A program made the position numbers and the translations under genes. From a bacterium (GTDB taxonomy: Bacteria; UBP18; UBA7526): DNA of 5,437 bases. How positions within the stretch are numbered: position 1 is the stretch's first letter; every line of letters begins with the position of its first letter. Below are positions 1 to 4,570 of this stretch, piece by piece. The stretch lies in contig JAHIPW010000098.1 in NCBI GenBank assembly GCA_018903055.1, forward strand, positions 1-5,437, read 5' to 3'. Below the pieces are notes generated by a model. It did not search any database. It saw only the letters and a program-made list of their open reading frames with translations, and was not told the origin of the DNA.

Positions 1-443
1 AGGAAAGAATCGACGATGACCTTCTAATCATTGCTGGAGATAACCTCTTCGAATTCGACCTTTCCAGGTTCATTCGATTCTTTCAGGAGAAGAAGGCTCC
101 CTGTATCGCTCTTTATGATATTGGAGATAAAGAGAGGGCCAAGAAGTATGGGGTGGCGACCATAGATGCGAATCAGAGGATCGTTAACTTTAAAGAAAAG
201 CCTTCCTGCCCTGCCTCTACCCTGATCGCCACCTGCTTATATCTCTTTTCCAGGAAAGATTTAAGCCTTATCGCAACCTACCTCAAGGAGAAGAGAAGTT
301 CCGATGCTCCAGGATTCTATATCCAATGGTTAGCTGAGGAAGAAGAGGTTTATGGCTTTGTCTTCAAAGAGAAGTGGTATGATATCGGAAGCCTGGAATC
401 CCTAAAAGAGGCAGATTTAAACTATCGGGAAGTGATACGGTAA
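1..443 (+). CDS. Sugar-1-phosphate nucleotidyltransferase, 5'-truncated by the window edge
   Basis: The frame is open from base 3 to the TAA at 441-443 and gives about 146 residues of the C-terminal part. The start lies outside the window. The visible protein contains AGDNLFEFDL, the GDN-type metal/sugar-phosphate motif of the NTP_transferase family (glucose-1-phosphate thymidylyltransferase and relatives). It then has KKYGVATID, FKEKPSCPASTLIATCLYLF, and a closing WYDIGSLESLKEADLNY, which matches the usual 'W.DIGTPE.L..A' end of these enzymes. Such enzymes join a sugar-1-phosphate to a nucleoside triphosphate to give an NDP-sugar for envelope polysaccharide synthesis in the cytoplasm. The exact nucleotide and sugar cannot be read from this fragment. 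The stop codon is formed by the first three bases of the structured repeat that follows, so the repeat may have set the C-terminus. The family call is firm; the substrate is unknown. Confidence 0.88.
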   Translation, partial: ERIDDDLLIIAGDNLFEFDLSRFIRFFQEKKAPCIALYDIGDKERAKKYGVATIDANQRIVNFKEKPSCPASTLIATCLYLFSRKDLSLIATYLKEKRSSDAPGFYIQWLAEEEEVYGFVFKEKWYDIGSLESLKEADLNYREVIR

Positions 444-616
444 TATGAAGAAAGTTACTAGCAGTTACTAAAGGTTACCAACGGTTACCAATGCCTGCCT
501 GCCGGCAGGCAGAGTTACAAAAGCAACCGTTAGTAACAATCCCCCGATAAATATCGAGGGATGTAGTAACCGATAGTAACAGTCCGGTCTTCAGCCGGAC
601 GTAGTAACATATTATA
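441..616 (+). repeat. Structured leader repeat, copy 1 (upstream of metK)
   Basis: This 176-bp element shares its plan and much of its 3' half with 2840-3003. It begins TAATATGAA and ends GTAGTAACATATTATA. TAATATG (441-447) and CATATTA (608-614) are perfect 7-bp terminal inverted repeats. GTTAC words occur at 454, 464, 474, 484 and 514. TAGTAAC words occur at 531, 564, 574 and 602, with a degenerate GCAAC at 523. Possible pairings are 454-460 with 574-580, 464-470 with 564-570, and 474-488 with 523-537 (two A-C mismatches). Two hairpins (539-562 and 582-600) sit between the conserved 3' words. It ends just before the metK Shine-Dalgarno GAGGAG (618-623). It could be a folded mRNA leader or a MITE-like insertion; the sequence alone does not decide. 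Confidence 0.8.
495..512. repeat. Perfect 18-bp palindrome inside leader copy 1
   Basis: CTGCCTGCCGGCAGGCAG is a perfect 18-bp palindrome. It lies in the loop between arms 474-488 and 523-537 of the leader repeat. Copy 2 has only a 17-base loop at the corresponding place, so this looks like a separate small palindromic repeat inserted into copy 1. It has no T-run after it and is not an obvious intrinsic terminator. Confidence 0.75.
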
Positions 617-629
617 AGAGGAGATAAGA

Positions 630-1838
630 ATGAAGAGACATCTATTTACTTCAGAGAGTGTGACCGAGGGACATCCAGATAAGATCTGCGATCAGATTTC
701 GGATGCAGTATTAGACGAGATTCTAAGATACGATCTTAGATATCACCTCTCTCCCTATCGTAAAAAAAGAGGGGGTAAGAGAGGAAGCCGGGTGGCCTGT
801 GAGACCTTTGTCACTGTGGGATTGATTGTAGTGGGAGGGGAGATTACTACTAAATGCTATGTCGATCTTCCTCTTCTGGTGCGCAACCTGATTAAAGATA
901 TTGGCTATGTCAGGCCAGAGTTTGGCTTTGAGCATGAGACCTGCGCCATACTGAATGCCATTGGAAGGCAATCCCCCGATATTGCTCTGGGAGTGGATAC
1001 CGGAGGAGCTGGAGATCAGGGTGCTATGTTCGGCTACGCCTGCAAAGAGACCAAAGAACTTATGCCCCTGCCCATTATGCTTGCTCATGGATTGACTAAA
1101 AGGTTAGCCCAGGTGAGAAGGAAGGGGGTCCTGGACTATCTTGGGCCAGATGGGAAGAGCCAGGTCACTGTAGAGTACCAGGATGGCAAGCCGGTTCGTG
1201 TGGATGCTGTGGTTCTCTCTACCCAACATACAGAGAAGATCCTGAATGTTAAGAAGACCCACATAACGGATGAGGCAAAGGAAGAGTTAATCGAGAAGGT
1301 TATAAAGGCAGTCATTCCAGGGAGACTTCTGGATAAGAGGACAAAGTATCTGGTCAATCCCACTGGGAAGTTTCTCACCGGTGGCCCCAAGTCTGATACC
1401 GGAATGACGGGAAGGAAGATCATTGTCGATACCTATGGAGGAAGAGCTTTGCATGGGGGAGGGGCCTTCAGCGGAAAGGACCCCACCAAGGTTGATAGGT
1501 CTGCCTCCTATATGGCAAGATATATCGCCAAGAACCTGGTGGCGGCGGGGATAGCGGATGAATGTTGTGTTCAACTGGCCTATGCCATTGGAGTCAAGGA
1601 TCCGGTCTCGGTCATGATTGACACCTATGGTACAGGAAAGATTAATGAAAAGAGAATCGTGGAGTTGGTGAAGAGGCACTTCTTACTGACCCCAGAGGGG
1701 ATCATCGGGGAGCTCGACCTCTGGCGACCCATCTATAGGAAGACCGCCTGCTATGGCCACATGGGAAGGGAAGAGGAAGGCTTCAGCTGGGAGAAGAGGG
1801 ACAAAGCAGAGACATTGCGCAAAGAAGCTGGACTGTAA
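630..1838 (+). CDS. metK: S-adenosylmethionine synthetase (methionine adenosyltransferase)
   Basis: This 402-residue cytoplasmic enzyme makes SAM from methionine and ATP, releasing phosphate and pyrophosphate. It aligns with E. coli-type MetK over its whole length. Visible motifs are the N-terminal [15 protein letters not shown] (H15, P16, D17), VACET (55-59), GEITT, GAGDQG (126-131), [36 protein letters not shown], and the phosphate-binding [17 protein letters not shown] starting at residue 276. The C-terminus keeps YGHMGRE and W. The ATG at 630 is supported by GAGGAG at 618-623 and by the conserved N-terminus. Compared with E. coli MetK recalled from memory, VACE begins at residue 55 rather than 40, so about 15 extra residues lie between LDEIL and VACE. 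The loop before GAGDQG is shorter than in E. coli, a known variant. The gene follows the structured leader repeat and is two genes upstream of ahcY. Confidence 0.97.
   Translation: MKRHLFTSESVTEGHPDKICDQISDAVLDEILRYDLRYHLSPYRKKRGGKRGSRVACETFVTVGLIVVGGEITTKCYVDLPLLVRNLIKDIGYVRPEFGFEHETCAILNAIGRQSPDIALGVDTGGAGDQGAMFGYACKETKELMPLPIMLAHGLTKRLAQVRRKGVLDYLGPDGKSQVTVEYQDGKPVRVDAVVLSTQHTEKILNVKKTHITDEAKEELIEKVIKAVIPGRLLDKRTKYLVNPTGKFLTGGPKSDTGMTGRKIIVDTYGGRALHGGGAFSGKDPTKVDRSASYMARYIAKNLVAAGIADECCVQLAYAIGVKDPVSVMIDTYGTGKINEKRIVELVKRHFLLTPEGIIGELDLWRPIYRKTACYGHMGREEEGFSWEKRDKAETLRKEAGL
723..784. repeat. Inverted-repeat-rich in-frame insertion within metK
   Basis: This segment codes for residues about 32-51, where MetK gains roughly 15 residues (45 bp) against the E. 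coli protein. It holds CTAAGAT (723-729) / ATCTTAG (733-739), a perfect 7-bp inverted repeat with a 3-base spacer. It also holds CCTCTCT (746-752) / AGAGAGG (778-784), extended inward by CCC against GGG. The encoded peptide is very basic ([12 protein letters not shown]). Both the palindromic DNA and the non-conserved peptide suggest a small palindromic element captured in frame, in the manner of Rickettsia palindromic elements. That origin is inferred. Confidence 0.6.
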
Positions 1839-1876
1839 GCCAGTGAGCCAGTGAGCCAGTGAGCCAGTGAGCCAGT
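1839..1876 (+). repeat. 8-bp tandem repeat (GCCAGTGA), about 4.75 units
   Basis: Four exact copies of GCCAGTGA (1839-1846, 1847-1854, 1855-1862, 1863-1870) are followed by a partial GCCAGT (1871-1876). The array starts on the base after the metK stop codon. The unit length is not a multiple of three, and no gene reads through it. It is a microsatellite-like array likely to vary in copy number between strains. Confidence 0.92.
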
Positions 1877-1908
1877 TTTTATAACCGGAAAACCGGCTAA
1901 CCAAAAAC
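1875..1908 (+). other. Weak interrupted inverted repeat upstream of the PfkB gene
   Basis: GTTTTT (1875-1880) and AAAAAC (1903-1908) flank a CCGG-AAAA-CCGG hairpin (1885-1896). Unpaired bases separate the two stems, so it is a weak structure. No U-run follows the stem, and it does not look like a good terminator. The next gene's Shine-Dalgarno (GAGGTAGG, 1911-1918) follows directly. Confidence 0.3.
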
Positions 1909-1919
1909 AAGAGGTAGGA

Positions 1920-2834
1920 ATGAGTGTTCTGGTAGTGGGTTCCGTTGCTTTAGATACTGTAAAGACCCCCTTCAGAGAGGTTAAAGAGACCCTGGGAGGT
2001 AGTGCTACCTACTTTGCCCTGAGCGCCCATCACTATACCCAGGTGAGTATGGTGGCAGTGGTGGGAAGCGACTTTCCCAGAAAGTATTTAGATCACTTTA
2101 AGGGAAAGGGAATCGATATTAGGGGGCTGGAGATAAAGAAGGGTAAGACCTTCCGGTGGAAAGGCTACTATGAGTACGATCTGAATCAGGCCCATACCCA
2201 GAGGACCGAGCTGAACGTCTTCCGCACCTTTCGCCCCAAGATACCGGAAGAATATAACAAAATAGAATATCTTTTTTTAGCCAATATCGATCCCCAATTA
2301 CAGCTTTCTGTCTTGAGGCAGGTCAGGAAGCCCAAGCTCGTTCTCTGCGATACCATGAACTACTGGATTGAGAAGAAGAGGAAAGAACTACTCCTTACTC
2401 TGAAAGGGGTAGACATTCTTCTCTTAAATGACTCAGAGGCCAGGGAGTTGACCGGAGAGCATAACCTCTTCAAGGCCTCGCGCCGGGTACTGAAGATGGG
2501 TCCAGAGAAGGTAATCATAAAGAAGGGGGAGCATGGGGCTCTGATGTGGAGTAAGAATTCCCATTTCGCTGTTCCCGGATACCCTTTAGAGGACATCAAT
2601 GATCCCACTGGTGCTGGAGATAGCTTTGCCGGAGGATTCTTGGGATTCCTGGCCTATACCAATGACTTGAGTGAGGAAAATATGAGGAAGGCCATGATCT
2701 ATGGGAGCATTATGGCCTCCTATAATGTGGAGGATTTCAGTGTAAAAAGACTTGAAAGATTAAAGGATAAGGAGATTATCGAAAGGTATCGGGAGTTTAA
2801 GAGAATGACCCATTTTGAGGACCTAAGTGAGTGA
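1920..2834 (+). CDS. PfkB/ribokinase-family carbohydrate or nucleoside kinase
   Basis: This 304-residue protein has the full PfkB family plan. It has an N-terminal VLVVGSVALD strand, a GGSATYFA substrate-side motif (26-33), VGSDFP (48-53), NDSEARELTG (170-179), KKGEHGA (201-207), and the C-terminal signature DPTGAGDSFAGGF (228-240) with D234 as the expected catalytic base. Family members transfer a phosphate from ATP to a sugar or nucleoside hydroxyl in the cytoplasm. The substrate is not readable from motifs. Its place between metK and ahcY makes adenosine, the product of SAH hydrolysis, an attractive candidate, but this is inference. ATG 1920 is preceded by GAGGTAGG at 1911-1918. Unlike its two neighbours, it lacks the structured leader; a tandem repeat and a short spacer (81 bp from the metK stop) lie upstream. 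Adenosine kinase, inosine/guanosine kinase or a sugar kinase are all possible. Confidence 0.92.
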   Translation: MSVLVVGSVALDTVKTPFREVKETLGGSATYFALSAHHYTQVSMVAVVGSDFPRKYLDHFKGKGIDIRGLEIKKGKTFRWKGYYEYDLNQAHTQRTELNVFRTFRPKIPEEYNKIEYLFLANIDPQLQLSVLRQVRKPKLVLCDTMNYWIEKKRKELLLTLKGVDILLLNDSEARELTGEHNLFKASRRVLKMGPEKVIIKKGEHGALMWSKNSHFAVPGYPLEDINDPTGAGDSFAGGFLGFLAYTNDLSEENMRKAMIYGSIMASYNVEDFSVKRLERLKDKEIIERYREFKRMTHFEDLSE

Positions 2835-2839
2835 TGCAG

Positions 2840-3003
2840 TAATATGAAAAAGGTTACGAACCGTTACTAATTGGTTACTAAACAGTTACTAACAGTTACC
2901 AGTGATTAAGGTAAAAGTAACCGTTAGTAACAGTCCGACTTTAGTCGGATGTAGTAACCGATAGTAACAGTCTGGCTTTTGCCAGACGTAGTAACATATT
3001 ATA
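2840..3003 (+). repeat. Structured leader repeat, copy 2 (upstream of ahcY)
   Basis: This 164-bp copy begins TAATATGAA and ends GTAGTAACATATTATA, like copy 1. GTTAC words are at 2853, 2863, 2874, 2885 and 2895; GTAAC words are at 2917, 2927, 2954, 2964 and 2991. Likely pairings are 2885-2899 with 2917-2931 (one A-C mismatch, 17-base loop), 2873-2880 with 2952-2959, 2863-2869 with 2962-2968, and 2853-2857 with 2991-2995. Hairpins at 2933-2950 and 2970-2987 fill the same slots as in copy 1 but with different stems. TAATATG (2840-2846) and CATATTA (2995-3001) are the terminal inverted repeats. The ahcY Shine-Dalgarno GGGGAGG (3005-3011) follows immediately. Confidence 0.82.
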
Positions 3004-3018
3004 CGGGGAGGTTGTAGA

Positions 3019-4272
3019 ATGAAATACCATATTAAGGACATTAAGTTAGCAGATAAAGGAAAGAAGCGTATCGAGTGGGCCGCGGGGGAGATGCCGGTCT
3101 TGAATCTCATTAGAGACGAGTTCAGAAAGAAGAAGCCCCTGAAGGGCTTGAAAATCTCTGCCTGCTTACATGTGACGAGTGAAACCGCGGTTTTGATGCA
3201 GACCCTGAAAGCCGGAGGAGCAACCCCTTATCTCTGTGCTTCTAACCCCCTCTCTACCCAGGATGATGTAGCCGCTTCCTTAGTTAAACACGATGGAATC
3301 GGTGTCTTTGCCATTCGGGGAGAGAATAACAAGATCTATTATCATCATATTAAAAGCGTTCTAAATATCAAACCTCAGATTACTATGGATGACGGAGCTG
3401 ATCTCGTTGCTACCGTTCTCCGTTCACCGTTCACCGTTCACCGTGGTATTATTGGAGGAACGGAGGAGACGACTACCGGAGTAATTAGATTAAGGAGTAT
3501 GGCAAATAAGGGGATATTGAGATATCCCATCATCGCCGTAAATGATGCTCAGACAAAGCATTTCTTCGATAATAGGTATGGGACGGGACAGTCAACCATA
3601 GATGGTATACTGCGGGCAACGAATAGACTCTTGGCAGGCAGCAACTTTGTGGTCTGTGGTTATGGCTGGTGCGGAAGGGGAATCGCCATGAGAGCCAGAG
3701 GGATGGGGGCCAGGGTAATCGTCACTGAAGTAGATTCCTTAAAAGCCCTGGAGGCCTCTATGGATGGCTATCAGGTGATGCCCCTGAACGAAGCGGCGAG
3801 AGTCGGGGATATTTTCGTTACTGCAAGTGGAGATATAGGCCTCATTGATAAAAGACACTTCCGGGCAATGAGGGACGGGGCAATCGTTGCCAATGCTGGT
3901 CACTTCAATGTTGAGATAAATATCCCTGCCTTAGAAAGAATGGCCAAAAAGAAGAGAAGTATAAGGGGAGCGATCGATCAATATATCCTTCCCGGGGGAA
4001 AGAGGATCAATCTCTTAGGGGAAGGAAGACTGGTAAACTTAGCTTGTGCCGAGGGGCATCCTCCCACAGTAATGGATATGTCCTTTGCCAATCAGGCTTT
4101 GTCTGTTGAATATCTGGTAAAGAAGAAGGCTCTAAAGAAGAAGGTATACCCTGTTCCTTCCCAGATAGATAAAAGGATTGCCCGGTTGAAACTCAAATCC
4201 TTAGGGATAAGGATAGATAGATTGACCAAAGAACAAGAGAGATATCTTAAGTCCTGGGAATTAGGCACTTAA
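3019..4272 (+). CDS. ahcY: S-adenosylhomocysteine hydrolase (adenosylhomocysteinase)
   Basis: This 417-residue, NAD-dependent cytoplasmic enzyme splits SAH into adenosine and homocysteine, relieving inhibition of methyltransferases. Motifs in order are HVTSETAVL (H51), MDDGADLV (123-130), [10 protein letters not shown] (E150), [18 protein letters not shown] (K180, D184, N185; T189 where the human enzyme has C195), the NAD-binding CGYGWCGRG (213-221), NAGHFNVEI (H295), and [17 protein letters not shown] with MDMSFANQ. It lacks the approximately 40-residue insert of some bacterial and plant enzymes and the C-terminal YRY tail of the human one; it ends YLKSWELGT, as expected for the short thermophile/archaeal-like type. 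ATG 3019 follows GGGGAGG at 3005-3011. The stretch at about residues 132-143 is coded by a 7-bp tandem repeat and does not resemble the usual sequence there, although the spacing between flanking motifs is normal. Confidence 0.97.
   Translation: MKYHIKDIKLADKGKKRIEWAAGEMPVLNLIRDEFRKKKPLKGLKISACLHVTSETAVLMQTLKAGGATPYLCASNPLSTQDDVAASLVKHDGIGVFAIRGENNKIYYHHIKSVLNIKPQITMDDGADLVATVLRSPFTVHRGIIGGTEETTTGVIRLRSMANKGILRYPIIAVNDAQTKHFFDNRYGTGQSTIDGILRATNRLLAGSNFVVCGYGWCGRGIAMRARGMGARVIVTEVDSLKALEASMDGYQVMPLNEAARVGDIFVTASGDIGLIDKRHFRAMRDGAIVANAGHFNVEINIPALERMAKKKRSIRGAIDQYILPGGKRINLLGEGRLVNLACAEGHPPTVMDMSFANQALSVEYLVKKKALKKKVYPVPSQIDKRIARLKLKSLGIRIDRLTKEQERYLKSWELGT
3413..3444 (+). repeat. 7-bp tandem repeat (CCGTTCA) inside ahcY
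   Basis: The units are CCGTTCT (3413-3419), CCGTTCA (3420-3426), CCGTTCA (3427-3433), CCGTTCA (3434-3440) and a partial CCGT (3441-3444). Since 7 is not a multiple of 3, the reading frame rotates through the repeat and yields [11 protein letters not shown], ahead of the conserved GGTEETTTG motif. The frame stays open throughout. The loss or gain of one unit would frameshift ahcY. Confidence 0.93.
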
Positions 4273-4274
4273 GG

Positions 4275-4359
4275 AGATGTCGGATTTCAGTCTTCAGATC
4301 TCAGATTGCCGATAAAATCTGCAATAATTTACTGCAAAACAAACTGATATCTGACATCT
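4275..4359 (+). repeat. Imperfect inverted repeat in the ahcY 3' intergenic region
   Basis: The arms are 4275-4290 and 4344-4359, which match in 14 of 16 positions (AGATGTCGGATTTCAG against the reverse complement AGATGTCAGATATCAG). The enclosed DNA has a smaller stem, CAGATT (4302-4307) / AATCTG (4316-4321). It starts two bases after the ahcY stop. No T-run follows, so it is not a textbook terminator, though it could stabilise the 3' end of the transcript. The remaining bases to 4400 show no gene. Confidence 0.6.
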
Positions 4360-4400
4360 GCTCTGCGTTTCTGTGTTAAATTCTGCATTTCGGCGATTAC

Positions 4401-4409
4401 AAAGGAGGG
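4401..4409 (+). promoter_or_regulatory. Strong Shine-Dalgarno, probably the original ribosome binding site of the lipoprotein gene
   Basis: AAAGGAGGG stands 7 bases before the ATG at 4417. At present that ATG opens only a 10-codon frame. If the palindromic element at 4421-4570 is removed together with one copy of the TGA duplication, the same ATG reads directly into the lipoprotein signal peptide. Confidence 0.7.
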
Positions 4410-4416
4410 AAAGAGA

Positions 4417-4449
4417 ATGAACCCCGTTAGAGATACTAAAAGATATTGA
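4417..4449 (+). pseudogene. 10-codon ORF: truncated 5' end of the lipoprotein gene, or an upstream ORF
   Basis: ATG 4417 follows a strong SD and codes for MNPVRDTKRY, then TGA at 4447-4449. The peptide after Met comes from the left end of the palindromic element. The TGA overlaps an ATG at 4449-4451 (TGATG), which is in frame with the downstream lipoprotein, so translational coupling is possible. It is best seen as the stranded original start of the lipoprotein gene. It could also act now as an upstream ORF. Confidence 0.5.
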
Positions 4450-4570
4450 TGGATATAAATAAAAAAATGAGAAGGATAAAGGAGGTTCAAATGAAGGTAA
4501 TAAATAGTTACGGTCGCCTTAGGCGATCTATCCCATACGACAAGCCTACGGGACAAGTCTCTAACGGGGT
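4421..4570. mobile_element. 150-bp palindromic MITE-like element at the lipoprotein start
   Basis: ACCCCGTTAGAGA (4421-4433) and TCTCTAACGGGGT (4558-4570) are perfect 13-bp terminal inverted repeats. TGA lies directly left (4418-4420) and overlaps the right end (4570-4572), which fits a 3-bp target duplication. The interior has two smaller hairpins: TCGCC/GGCGA (4514-4518, 4522-4526) and TCCCATA/TACGGGA (4531-4537, 4547-4553, one mismatch). It also has an A-rich stretch (4455-4467) and a complete SD-ATG (4478-4493). There is no transposase, so it would need one in trans. It supplies the first 26 residues of the current lipoprotein frame. Confidence 0.7.
4478..4485 (+). promoter_or_regulatory. 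Shine-Dalgarno that decides the lipoprotein start
   Basis: AAAGGAGG ends 5 bases before ATG 4491. The in-frame ATGs at 4449 and 4467 and the GTG at 4569 have no comparable SD, so 4491 is preferred. This site lies inside the palindromic element. Confidence 0.7.

Noticed and set aside
582-616. Intrinsic terminator at the hairpins before metK and ahcY
   Set aside because: The stems are GC-rich, but no U-run follows; GTAGTAACATATTATA comes next in both copies.
609-616. -10 promoter box (TATTAT) at the end of both leader copies
   Set aside because: No -35-like hexamer stands at 16-18 bp in either copy, and the bases belong to the terminal inverted repeat.
444-629. Known SAM or SAH riboswitch in front of metK or ahcY
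   Set aside because: I could not match the leaders to the conserved cores of SAM-I, SAM-II, SAM-III or SAH riboswitches. The repeated GTTAC/GTAAC plan is different. Only a covariance-model scan would settle it.
723-1910. Reverse-strand open frames across metK
   Set aside because: They overlap the conserved metK frame, have no recognisable motifs, and are shadows of it.
2853-2995. CRISPR array made of GTTAC/GTAAC words
   Set aside because: The words are 5-8 bases long, occur in inverted halves, and have no regular spacers of 25-40 bases. No cas genes are present.
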